Assembly: GCA_025450255.1 (NCBI GenBank)
Contig: JANWHV010000226.1
Location: forward strand, 1 to 9,309
Direction of reading: 5' to 3'
Origin: Chloroflexota bacterium
GTDB taxonomy: Bacteria > Chloroflexota > UBA5177 > JANWHV01
Length of the DNA stretch: 9,309 bases
Shown here: one piece after another, positions 1 through 6,632 of the stretch
How the letters are laid out: every line of letters starts with the position of its first letter
Position numbering within the stretch: position 1 is the stretch's first letter
Position numbers and translations under genes: made by a program
The notes under the pieces: model-generated
What the model was told of the DNA's origin: nothing
What the model saw: only the letters and a program-made list of their open reading frames with translations
The model's database searches: none

Positions 1-1
1 C

Positions 2-1555
2 GCGCCGGGGGCGCGGGCCGCCACGCGGGCTGGGCTGCACGAGGGCGGCACCGCGAATCTCGACTTCAGCGATGACCCGACGGGGATGGACCCCGCCATC
101 GTCGCGGACGGCTATTCGCTCACCATTCTGCGCGTGATGTTCGTCACGCTTTTGACCAACAAGACCGGCACGACTGCCCTCGTGCCCTGGGGCGCCACGG
201 CCATGCCCGCGATATCGAACGGCGGCAAGACCTACACCGTGCACATTCGGCCCGGCATCAACTTCACGGATGGCGAACCGGCCGACGCCCAGGCGTTCAA
301 ATACGCCCTTGAGCGCGTCCTGGCCCCCGCCACCAAGTCACCGTACACGGGATCGCTGATTGGCATTATTGGCGCAAATGCATTCGCGGCCGGCAAAGCG
401 AAGACGGTTACCGGCATCAAGGTGCTCAACCCGCTCACCATCCAATTCAATCTCCTGGAGCCCGACAACAATTTCCTCTACTCGCTCACCTACCCTGCCC
501 TGGCGGCGGTGCCGAAACTGGCCGTACAGAAAGAGGGCGCGCAGTTTGGCCGCAAGCCGGTCGGCGACGGCCAGTACATGCTGCAAAGCTGGACGTCCGG
601 CGTGGGGCTGACGCTGGTAAAGAACCGCAAATACTTCGACGCGGCGACGGCGGGCCACCTTGACACACTGCAGTTTCACACCAGTATTCCCTCGAACCTC
701 TCGGTGCTGCAGGTAGAGCAGGGGACGGCGGACATCTCGGCGGGCGACGTCAATGGCGGCGACGGCATCCCGCTCTCGCTGTTCCTGGGCATCAAGAACA
801 ACCCGCGCTGGCAGTCGTACCTGTACCATCGCACGCTGCCGGAGACCTGGTTCTTCGTGCTGTCGATGAAGGACAAGCCGTTCCAGAACCTCAAGGTGCG
901 CCAGGCCGTCTCGTATGCCATCAACCGGCAGAAGATCGTGCAGATCCTGAACGGGCGCGGCGTGTTGGCGAGCCAGATCATGCCGCCGGATTTGCCGGGG
1001 TATGACGCTTCGATCCCGCAGCCGACCTACGATCCGGCCATGGCAAAGAAGCTGCTCGCCGAAGCCGGTTACCCCAAGGGTTTCCAGACGACGATCACCA
1101 TGTTCTCCACGCCGCCCGGGCCGCAGGAAGCCACCTCGATCCAATACGACCTGGCGCAGGTGGGGATCCAGGCCGCGACGCACATCGTCTCCCTGGCGCA
1201 GTATTCGACCCTGGCGGCCACGCCCGGCGCGTCGCCCACGCAGATCAACGATTGGCTGGCCATCGAGCCCGCGCTGTTCATGAACTGGACCTATAACAGC
1301 AACGAGATCGACGCCGGCACCAACATGGCGGAGTTCGCGGTGCCGGAGATCGACACGCTGCTGAACAGAGCGCAGCAACTGCCGATCGCGCAGGCCGTAC
1401 CGCTCTGGCAGAAGGCGCAACGCCTGGCGGCGGCGCAGTACGGCTACGTGCCGTTGTATTACGGCGTGGAATACGACTTCGTAAACCCAAGGATTGGCGG
1501 CTTCCAGATCGACCCGAACTACCTATACGAGTACCAGGACTGGTATCTGAAGTAG
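2..1555 (+). CDS. ABC transporter substrate-binding protein, family 5 (peptide/nickel type), 5' truncated
   Basis: Extracytoplasmic binding protein that would capture oligopeptides or similar ligands and hand them to an ABC permease. The reading frame is open from base 2, so the gene starts left of the window. An in-frame ATG at 86 is not the true start, because the residues before it (GGTANLDFSDDPTGMDPA) form the typical mature N-terminus of this family, where GGT...DP...MDPA opens the first strand. About 517 residues are visible; the signal peptide or lipobox is missing. Family hallmarks follow in order: YTVHIRPGINFTDGEP near the first quarter, then KVRQAVSYAINRQKIVQ, then AKKLLAEAGYPKGF, and a C-terminal YLYEYQDWYLK. 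It ends 39 bases before the permease gene, in the usual binding-protein/permease operon order. The ligand cannot be told from sequence; peptides are the commonest for this family. Confidence 0.93.
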   Translation, partial: APGARAATRAGLHEGGTANLDFSDDPTGMDPAIVADGYSLTILRVMFVTLLTNKTGTTALVPWGATAMPAISNGGKTYTVHIRPGINFTDGEPADAQAFKYALERVLAPATKSPYTGSLIGIIGANAFAAGKAKTVTGIKVLNPLTIQFNLLEPDNNFLYSLTYPALAAVPKLAVQKEGAQFGRKPVGDGQYMLQSWTSGVGLTLVKNRKYFDAATAGHLDTLQFHTSIPSNLSVLQVEQGTADISAGDVNGGDGIPLSLFLGIKNNPRWQSYLYHRTLPETWFFVLSMKDKPFQNLKVRQAVSYAINRQKIVQILNGRGVLASQIMPPDLPGYDASIPQPTYDPAMAKKLLAEAGYPKGFQTTITMFSTPPGPQEATSIQYDLAQVGIQAATHIVSLAQYSTLAATPGASPTQINDWLAIEPALFMNWTYNSNEIDAGTNMAEFAVPEIDTLLNRAQQLPIAQAVPLWQKAQRLAAAQYGYVPLYYGVEYDFVNPRIGGFQIDPNYLYEYQDWYLK

Positions 1556-1581
1556 GCGCTTGATTCATCCTGCTATCTGGC

Positions 1582-1586
1582 GGAGG
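1582..1586 (+). promoter_or_regulatory. Ribosome binding site of the dppB-like permease
   Basis: GGAGG lies 8 bases before the ATG at 1595 and fixes that start. It sits in the 39-base gap after the binding-protein gene, with no visible terminator between, so the two genes are probably co-transcribed. Confidence 0.75.
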
Positions 1587-1594
1587 CGTAACGC

Positions 1595-2512
1595 ATGACC
1601 CGACATCTGGTCGAGCGGCTGCTGTGGATGGCCGCCGCCCTGCTGGGAGTGTCGATCATCACCTTCGTCATAGGCGACTTGTTGCCCGGCGATCCCGCGC
1701 GCGTGATTGCCGGGCCGCAGGCCTCCGCCGCGGTGGTGCGCAGTATCCGGCACCAACTTGGTCTGGACCAGGCAATCTACCTGCAATACTGGCAGTACCT
1801 TCAGCGCGCGGTCCATGGCGACCTTGGGCTGTCGTACCGCACGCAGCAGGAGGTGTTGCCGACGATCTGGGCGCGCTTCCCCTACACGGCGGTGATATGC
1901 GCCGGCGGGCTGCTGGTCGAGTTGGTGGTGGGGGTCAGTCTCGGCATCGTCGCCTCGGTGCGTAAAGGCGGATTGGCCGACGGCGTGGCCACGACCACGG
2001 CGCTGATCGGACTGGCCGTGCCCTCGTTCTGGCTGGGCCTGATCCTGCTCTACGTGTTTGGCTACCTGTGGCCACTTGTACCCCTTGGCGGCACCAGCAG
2101 TTGGACGTGGGTGATTCTGCCGTCGGTTACCCTGGGCTTCTCCGGCGCCGCGTACTACACGCGCATGACTCGGACCGCGATGCTGGAAACACTCTCCGAG
2201 GACTACGTGCGCACGGCGCGCGCCAAGGGGTTGCGGGGCGGGACGATCGTGATGAAGCACGTGTTCCGCAACGCGATGCGCACGATCGTGACCATGGCCG
2301 GAATGGATCTGGGCGCGTTCCTCGGCGGCGTACTGGTGATCGAGCAGGTATTCGGCGTCCCGGGTATCGGCGCCCTGGCCTGGCAGGCGATACTGAACGA
2401 GGACCTGCCGATGATCCAGGGCACGGTGCTTTTTGCCGCCACGCTGATCATCCTGAGCAATTTCGCCATCGACATGATGTATGGCTGGATCGACCCTCGC
2501 GTGCGGACATAG
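1595..2512 (+). CDS. ABC transporter permease, DppB/OppB type
   Basis: Inner-membrane subunit of a peptide-type ABC importer; 305 residues, a full-length DppB size. The N-terminal TM helix (about 9-27) is followed by the DppB signature LLPGDPA (29-35) and the external segment with GDLGLSYRT (75-83). The binding-protein-dependent transport domain then covers about 95-295 with four or five more TM segments. The cytoplasmic EAA-type coupling loop, DYVRTARAKGL (203-213), contacts the ATPase in this family, and EQVFGVPGIG (250-259) and the C-terminal DPRVR (300-304) are also characteristic. The start is supported by GGAGG 8 bases upstream. DppB normally pairs with a DppC permease and two ATPases; none follows. 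They may lie left of the window or elsewhere. The subfamily is sure, the substrate is not. Confidence 0.93.
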   Translation: MTRHLVERLLWMAAALLGVSIITFVIGDLLPGDPARVIAGPQASAAVVRSIRHQLGLDQAIYLQYWQYLQRAVHGDLGLSYRTQQEVLPTIWARFPYTAVICAGGLLVELVVGVSLGIVASVRKGGLADGVATTTALIGLAVPSFWLGLILLYVFGYLWPLVPLGGTSSWTWVILPSVTLGFSGAAYYTRMTRTAMLETLSEDYVRTARAKGLRGGTIVMKHVFRNAMRTIVTMAGMDLGAFLGGVLVIEQVFGVPGIGALAWQAILNEDLPMIQGTVLFAATLIILSNFAIDMMYGWIDPRVRT

Positions 2513-2679
2513 CGTGCCGCCGGCACCACGCCGCGCCCTGCTATGCTGATGGTAACAAGCCCGAGACCGGTTCACCTCGACGGCGGCGCGCCGACGGGAG
2601 CGATTACGCACTGAACGCGGGCAAAGACGTGCCTGGGGATAGCGCGGGTCAAGGGCGGCCAGTCGTCCTGGGAGTCACG

Positions 2680-4002
2680 ATGCCCGCACGGGTCACCCGC
2701 ATACCGGCACGCGTGGCGATTGCACGCCGTGCTGGGATGTACGCGCGTAGTTTCTCCGGCCTCAACGCCAATGCCCGCCGGCTGCTGGTGGCCACGACGA
2801 GCATGTGGGTGGGTATTGGCATCTTCGCGGTGCTCTTCAATCTGTACCTGCTGGCGCTCGGCTACAGCGTGGCGTTCGTCGGCTTGCTGGCCGCGCTCTC
2901 GACCGTGGGTCAGGCGGCGGTCTCGCCCGTGCTTGGACCGTTGCTGCGGAGTTGGCCGGCGCGGACGGTGATGGCGGCGGCAACGGTGCTGCTGGCCGTT
3001 ACCATGGCGGCTTCGGCGGTGTTCACGGCAGCGATACCATTGGTCGTGCTGATTCTGTTGCAGGGCGCGGCCGTCGCCGCCGCGACGATCCCTTCGTCGC
3101 CGTTCATCGTCGAGCAGGCGACGGCCAACCGTCGCCCGCATCTGTTCTCGGCCTATTCGGCGTCGACGAGCCTCGGCACGATGGTTGGCTCGCTGATCAG
3201 CGGCCTGATTCCGGCAATTGGCGGTATGCTGGCCGCGTTTCGCGGCCACGCGGTGGCTCAGGATCGCCTCGGTCTGCTGATCGGGGCGGCGATCACGGCG
3301 GCGGGCATCTGGTGGCTGATGCGGATCACGGACGAGCGTGTCGAGGAGGGCGTAGACGAGAGTGTACAGCGGCGCTTGACCAGGAGCAGCGTGGCCGACG
3401 AGGAAGAGGCACGCGGCGACGTGCTGGCGATGATGGCGGCGACCGCGTGCATCGCTCTCTCGCTCAGCGCCATATACCCGCTCTTCAACGTGTATTTTTC
3501 CACCGTGCACCATGCCGGCACGGCAACCATCGGGATCCTCTACGCGGCGTCAGGTGTGTTCTGTACGGCGAGCGCGCTGCTGGCGCCTGTGGTGGCGCGC
3601 TGGGGTTCGCTGCGGGGACTGATTGCCGCGCGCTCGCTGACCGCGCCGATCTTGCTGCTCTTCTGGCTCCACCCGGGGTTGGGGATCGTGTTCGCGGCGT
3701 ATATTGGCCGCAATATACTGGGGCAAATCAGCGGCACGCTTGAGAACACGTTCGCGATGGAGCGGGTACCGCCAAGGCTGCGGGCGGCGGTGGCGAACTG
3801 GCGGATGTTCGCCTTCAACGCCGGCTGGACGGTGGGATCGGTGGCGGCGGGCGCGGTGGTCTCGCGTTTCGGCTTTGACCCGGTGTTCGTGGCCAGCGCC
3901 GTGCTGACGGCGGCCGGCGTTCTCACCTGGTACTTCCGCTTTATAGGCAGGCGTTTCCTGCCGCGCTTCGCGCTGCGCGGGTTCGAGGAGGAGCAGGTAT
4001 GA
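2680..4002 (+). CDS. Major facilitator superfamily (MFS) transporter
   Basis: Probable secondary transporter of 440 residues in the cytoplasmic membrane. The frame is open far upstream into the permease gene, but that part is shadow coding; the ATG at 2680 is chosen because GGGAG lies 5 bases before it and hydrophobic coding starts soon after. An ATG at 2737 is a weaker alternative. A basic N-terminus (about 1-35) precedes two bundles of roughly six hydrophobic segments each: about 36-220 (starting WVGIGIFAVLFNLYLLALGY) and about 260-425. They are joined by a charged cytoplasmic loop (ITDERVEEGVDESVQRR and an acidic DEEEA run), as in 12-TM MFS proteins. Nothing in the sequence identifies a substrate; drug or sugar export are both possible. 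It follows dppB after 167 bases and may be a separate unit. Confidence 0.85.
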   Translation: MPARVTRIPARVAIARRAGMYARSFSGLNANARRLLVATTSMWVGIGIFAVLFNLYLLALGYSVAFVGLLAALSTVGQAAVSPVLGPLLRSWPARTVMAAATVLLAVTMAASAVFTAAIPLVVLILLQGAAVAAATIPSSPFIVEQATANRRPHLFSAYSASTSLGTMVGSLISGLIPAIGGMLAAFRGHAVAQDRLGLLIGAAITAAGIWWLMRITDERVEEGVDESVQRRLTRSSVADEEEARGDVLAMMAATACIALSLSAIYPLFNVYFSTVHHAGTATIGILYAASGVFCTASALLAPVVARWGSLRGLIAARSLTAPILLLFWLHPGLGIVFAAYIGRNILGQISGTLENTFAMERVPPRLRAAVANWRMFAFNAGWTVGSVAAGAVVSRFGFDPVFVASAVLTAAGVLTWYFRFIGRRFLPRFALRGFEEEQV

Positions 4003-4119
4003 GGTCCGATTCTGGCGCGGGAACAGTGTGATTGCCCAGGGGAGCCTCACAATACGCTAACGCGTTGAGTTACGCCCGACGAATGTCAGTCCGGTTCAGA
4101 TAAGGGACAGGAAGGCAAA

Positions 4120-5289
4120 TTACGCGCAGAAGCGCGCCACGGTTTCGGCCAGGATGCGGGCCGCGGCGATGACCTGATCGGTTTCCACCCACTCGACCGG
4201 GCCATGGAAGCCGCCGCCGCGAGGGCCGAATACCACGGTGGGGATGCCGGCGGCCTGGATCAGCGCCGCGTCCATCCAGGCGTTCTCGCCCACGAGCTGG
4301 GATTCGTGGCCGGTTATATCCTGGACGCAGGCGCCGAGGGTTTGCACGACCGCGGACTGGGGATCGCTCTCGAACGGCTCGCGGTTGATGTGCGTGAGCA
4401 CGCGTGACTCGAAGCGTGGGTCCGCGCCGGCGAGCCTGGCCAGGATGGCATCGATCTCGGCGCGGCGCGCGGCCATGGTCTCGCCAGGGTTGCAGCCGAT
4501 CTCGATTTGCAAGGCGCACAGAGCTGGGTAGATGCCGGGCTCGGCGCCGCCGGTGATGGTGCCGTTGTGGAACACGCAACGCCCGGCCAGTGGATGGACG
4601 TTCTTGCTGAGCACCTCGCGGTCCAGGCGATCCAGCTCAAGCAGCACCTTGCCCATGGCGGCAATGGCGTCGATGCCGTGCTCGGGGTGCATGCCGTGCG
4701 CGGCGCGCCCTATGGTCTGGATCTCGTACCAGGCGAAGCCCTGGTGGGCGATCAGGCGGTTGAGCTGGGTGTCCTCGCCAACGATACAGCCATCCGCCGT
4801 TGCGGTCCGCGCCAAATGCTCGCTGCCCAGGGAGCTGTACTCCTCGTCGGCGACGGCGGCGAGCACCACGTCGCCGCGCAGGCGGACCCCGGCGCGCTGT
4901 ACCGCCTCGATGGCCTGGATCATCGCCGCGAGCGCTGCCTTCGTATCAGCCGAGCCGCGCCCGAACAGGGAACCGTTCTCGACACGCGGCTCGAAGGGCG
5001 GAATGGTCATGCCGGCCACGCCGACCGTATCCATATGGGCGTTAAGGATCAGAGTTTTGCCGCCGCCCGTGCCACGCAGGCGAGCAATGACGTTGGGCCG
5101 CCCTGGGGCCACGTCCGTCGCGCTGACCGCGAGACCCCGCTGCTCCATGCGGCGGGCGACGAAGGCGGCGATCTCGGCCTCGCCGGGAGCGCCGGGCACC
5201 AGGAACGGGTTGACCGAATTGACGCGCACCAGATCGGCGAGCAGTGCAAGCACCGCGCCCGGATCGATCGCCTCCGCTGCCGCTCCCAT
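4120..5289 (-). CDS. M20 family metallopeptidase (ArgE/DapE/CPG2-like)
   Basis: Zinc-dependent amidohydrolase or peptidase, 389 residues and probably cytoplasmic. All family motifs are visible: HMD at 85-87 (metal ligand His85, Asp87), GRGSADTK at 110-117 with bridging Asp115, DEE at 148-150 (catalytic base Glu149, metal ligand Glu150), GED at 171-173, the dimerisation-domain AAH with His198, and FGPRGGGFHGPVE at 354-366 with the last metal His362. The open frame continues to 5394, but GGAGG at 5294-5298 on this strand points to one of two tandem ATGs, 5292 or 5289; 5289 gives the better spacing (4 bases against 1). ArgE, DapE and carboxypeptidase G2 cannot be separated by eye, so no symbol is given. 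It converges on the MFS gene. With the peptide importer nearby, hydrolysis of imported peptides or N-acyl amino acids is a reasonable inference. Confidence 0.9.
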   Translation of the reverse strand: MGAAAEAIDPGAVLALLADLVRVNSVNPFLVPGAPGEAEIAAFVARRMEQRGLAVSATDVAPGRPNVIARLRGTGGGKTLILNAHMDTVGVAGMTIPPFEPRVENGSLFGRGSADTKAALAAMIQAIEAVQRAGVRLRGDVVLAAVADEEYSSLGSEHLARTATADGCIVGEDTQLNRLIAHQGFAWYEIQTIGRAAHGMHPEHGIDAIAAMGKVLLELDRLDREVLSKNVHPLAGRCVFHNGTITGGAEPGIYPALCALQIEIGCNPGETMAARRAEIDAILARLAGADPRFESRVLTHINREPFESDPQSAVVQTLGACVQDITGHESQLVGENAWMDAALIQAAGIPTVVFGPRGGGFHGPVEWVETDQVIAAARILAETVARFCA

Positions 5290-5560
5290 CATTCCTCCAC
5301 CGTTCGCTCCTCGGCATGCCGCCATACACAGGGTAGCAGGCGGCAGGCGACGTGGTGGCGGGATGGGCACAGATCTCAGCCCACGCCGAAGCACGCATAG
5401 CGACAGTCTGGAGTGGTCGGGCTATTGCCCGCGGGACATAGTGTGGGCTGTGGTCCGGGCTGAAGCACACAGAGTGGGCGCCTGGCGTGATGAAGGTGGC
5501 AGGGTTCGGGCATCGCGGCTGATCTGACGGTAGATGGCCCGCGCGGTTCGCGAAACACGA

Positions 5561-5592
5561 CGATGAGGTTGCCGGATCCGGCAACCTCATCG
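5561..5592 (-). terminator. Perfect 32-bp palindrome, possible terminator on the - strand
   Basis: The two 16-base arms (CGATGAGGTTGCCGGA and its exact complement) meet with no spacer, giving an uninterrupted dyad. As RNA it would form a stem of about 14 bp with a four-base loop. On the - strand it is followed by TCGTGTTTCGCG, closely like the TCGTGTTTTGCG that follows the hairpin after the 6155 gene. That supports, but does not prove, a terminator for a - strand transcript arising near 5760-5880. On the + strand no T tract follows. A cruciform or protein-binding dyad is the alternative. Confidence 0.45.
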
Positions 5593-5703
5593 ATTGATGC
5601 AGCCTCGCTGTACACCCGGTGGAGCAAGGCACGCAAGCAAAGGAAAGAAGGAGGAAGAGAATAGGTGTGCTTGGCGCCGGAGCACCGCCGGGTGTAGGCT
5701 GTA

Positions 5704-5760
5704 TCAGCCGCGGACGGCGTCCGCAGTCGTCGCGGTCGCGAAATTCACGGATTCGGTCAT
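5704..5760 (-). CDS. Possible 18-residue peptide ORF
   Basis: ATG at 5760 reads MTESVNFATATTADAVRG and then TGA. An AAAGGG lies 8 bases before the ATG, a partial ribosome site. It is too short to judge by composition and matches no family I recognise. It lies between a hairpin (5779-5797) and the perfect palindrome (5561-5592), so it could be a leader peptide or a short ORF in a small RNA. It could equally be chance. Confidence 0.25.
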   Translation of the reverse strand: MTESVNFATATTADAVRG

Positions 5761-5778
5761 GAGGTCTACCCTTTCGTC

Positions 5779-5797
5779 CCGGGATGATCCATCCCGG
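5779..5797. repeat. Inverted repeat, 8-bp arms with a 3-base loop
   Basis: CCGGGATG-ATC-CATCCCGG. With one extra C as a bulge the pairing extends to GTCC outside. No T tract follows on either strand, so it is not called a terminator. It lies just upstream of the 18-codon ORF on the - strand. Confidence 0.6.
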
Positions 5798-5876
5798 ACT
5801 CTCGCACTGCCCCCAGGCGGGTCACCAGGGGTCTATGTCTACGGTAGCCGGGATCTATTGCGATGTGATGACCGCT

Positions 5877-5897
5877 TTGTAAATTGTGCGTTTACAA
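5877..5897. promoter_or_regulatory. Operator-like inverted repeat TTGTAAA-N7-TTTACAA
   Basis: Perfect 7-base arms with a 7-base spacer, a layout typical of binding sites for dimeric helix-turn-helix repressors. It is AT-rich inside a GC-rich region. The right arm contains TTTACA, which doubles as a -35 candidate for the + strand promoter; the left arm gives TTTACA on the - strand too, so a bound protein could act on transcription in both directions. The cognate regulator is unknown. Confidence 0.5.
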
Positions 5898-5920
5898 TCC
5901 GGGCCAAAGTTTGCTAAAGT
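5891..5920 (+). promoter_or_regulatory. Candidate promoter P1 for the HhH-like gene
   Basis: TTTACA (5891-5896; 5 of 6 to the -35 consensus), an 18-base spacer, then TAAAGT (5915-5920; 4 of 6). The -35 overlaps the inverted repeat at 5877-5897, so it could be repressed by a protein bound there. Confidence 0.45.
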
Positions 5921-5927
5921 TGGGGCC

Positions 5928-5957
5928 TGTACAGTGAGTTTCAAGGCGTGCTATACT
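5928..5957 (+). promoter_or_regulatory. Candidate promoter P2 for the HhH-like gene
   Basis: TGTACA (5928-5933; 4 of 6), an 18-base spacer, then TATACT (5952-5957; 5 of 6). Transcription would start near 5964, leaving a leader of about 190 bases before the ATG at 6155. Confidence 0.45.
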
Positions 5958-6070
5958 GGCGCCGCACAGTGCTAGTCGACTACCTGACTGGGCAAAGTTC
6001 GTGGAAAGGAGGCGCGGTAGCGGGGAGAACGGTTCCGGGAACATGGTGACCAAATAATTGGGCAGCCAGG

Positions 6071-6086
6071 GACCGCCTGGGCGGTC
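6071..6086 (+). repeat. Leader hairpin GACCGCC-TG-GGCGGTC
   Basis: Seven-base complementary arms around two bases, in practice six pairs and a four-base loop. It lies 68 bases before the start codon at 6155, inside the predicted untranslated leader, and has no T tract. It may affect transcript stability or translation; no known riboswitch class is recognised. Confidence 0.45.
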
Positions 6087-6154
6087 TGTTCGGAAATAAG
6101 GCTGAGTAGGCAGTTGGCCAATCGAGGCACAACGATTCTAGAGAGGGATGCACC

Positions 6155-6370
6155 ATGGCTAGCATGACCAATCATCTCGACAAAGCATACGAAGGCAAGG
6201 AGTTCCACGAGCTTGTCGATGCTCCTGTTGATGCCCTGGAAGGCGTGTCGGCGGGCGATGCCGACCTGTTGAAGAAGGCTTTCAACATCAAGACCATCGG
6301 GGATCTCGGCCGGAATAAGTATTTCCTGCACGCGCAGGCAATTGTCGCCCTGGCCGGAGCCAAGCGATAA
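6155..6370 (+). CDS. Small helix-hairpin-helix-like protein (71 aa), function unknown
   Basis: Residues about 24-52 (PVDALEGVSAGDADLLKKAF, then NIKTIGDLG) match the pattern of a helix-hairpin-helix: a helix, a Gly-containing turn (LEGVSAGDA), a helix, then a short I-T-DL cap. Such folds often contact DNA backbone or other proteins, but small stand-alone versions also exist with no known role. No signal peptide and no Cys; probably cytosolic. The ATG at 6155 is preceded by GAGGG (6143-6147) at 7 bases, so it is preferred over the ATG at 6164. It appears to be a single-gene unit, with two promoter candidates at 5891-5957 and a terminator candidate after it. Coding is convincing; the function is not known. 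Confidence 0.8.
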   Translation: MASMTNHLDKAYEGKEFHELVDAPVDALEGVSAGDADLLKKAFNIKTIGDLGRNKYFLHAQAIVALAGAKR

Positions 6371-6423
6371 CGACGAATGACCGCACGCACCGGCATGGGT
6401 ATGCCTGGCGCTTTCGACAGCAG

Positions 6424-6462
6424 CCGCTAGACTCAGGTCGCCTGATCGAGCGGTCGTGTTTT
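6424..6462 (+). terminator. Candidate intrinsic terminator after the HhH-like gene
   Basis: CCGCT (6424-6428) pairs with AGCGG (6449-6453), and inside it TCAGG pairs with CCTGA around a TCG loop. With GA/TC pairs between, there is one mismatch and one bulge, for about 12 pairs. The stem is followed by TCGTGTTTT, a modest T tract. It lies about 55 bases after the stop codon. Confidence 0.5.
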
Positions 6463-6488
6463 GCGTGCGCGCGATGAGGGTCGGGTTT

Positions 6489-6517
6489 TTCATAATGCTC
6501 ACCATCGCATCTTTATT
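6489..6517 (+). promoter_or_regulatory. Weak candidate promoter for the exported-protein gene
   Basis: TTCATA (6489-6494), a 17-base spacer and TTTATT (6512-6517), each 4 of 6 to consensus, in a locally AT-rich patch just after the terminator candidate. Transcription would begin near 6524, right before the inverted repeat at 6530. Confidence 0.3.
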
Positions 6518-6529
6518 GGTTCGTACATA

Positions 6530-6545
6530 GCACTGGCCCCAGTGC
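6530..6545. repeat. Inverted repeat GCACTGG-CC-CCAGTGC
   Basis: Perfect 7-base arms around two bases, about 88 bases before the ATG at 6633. No T tract follows. Near the expected 5' end of the transcript it could be a stabilising 5' hairpin or an operator. Confidence 0.5.
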
Positions 6546-6632
6546 GGGGGTGTCCAGTTTCACGGCAGCGCGCGACCTCACTCGCCAAAGCTCCGTGACT
6601 GATCGACCCTCCAGTTTTATAGGAGAATCGAC

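Larger units (their letters stand above)
5293..6154. other. Gene-poor regulatory stretch between the M20 peptidase and the HhH-like gene
   Basis: About 860 bases with no convincing protein gene. The only longer + strand frame (5594-5917) starts with no ribosome site, has biased composition and runs through the promoter island, so it is not called. What can be seen: a 10-bp palindrome CGGCATGCCG at 5312-5321, a short hairpin CGGGC-TATT-GCCCG at 5418-5431, a perfect 32-bp palindrome at 5561-5592, an 18-codon ORF on the - strand, an 8-bp-arm hairpin at 5779-5797, an AT-rich island at about 5876-5957 with operator-like and promoter-like motifs, and a long leader before the 6155 gene. Confidence 0.6.

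Noticed and set aside
338..1420. Long - strand frame opposite the binding-protein gene
   Set aside because: Arg/Val/His-rich translation typical of antisense frames in GC-rich genes, and the + strand frame has clear family motifs.
2519..2547. TATGCT as a -10 for an MFS promoter
   Set aside because: No -35-like hexamer lies 16-18 bases upstream, only GC-rich sequence.
2068..2679. N-terminal extension of the MFS frame back into the permease gene
   Set aside because: The translation there is Arg/Gly/His-rich shadow of the permease frame. The ribosome site and hydrophobic coding support the ATG at 2680.
4003..4119. Bidirectional terminator between the convergent MFS and M20 genes
   Set aside because: Only an 8-bp palindrome AACGCGTT is seen, with no stable longer stem and no T tract.
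5400..5560. tRNA or riboswitch upstream of the M20 gene
   Set aside because: A GGTTCG-like string occurs near 5505, but no cloverleaf arms pair around it, and no known riboswitch core is recognisable.
5594..5917. 107-codon + strand frame in the gene-poor region
   Set aside because: No ribosome site, Ser/Arg-rich low-similarity translation, and it runs through the hairpin at 5779 and the operator-like dyad. Better read as noncoding.
6595..6623. Promoter-like GTGACT-N17-TATAGG just before the 6633 gene
   Set aside because: It would start transcription within a few bases of the ATG and overlap the good ribosome site AGGAG, so the two signals conflict.
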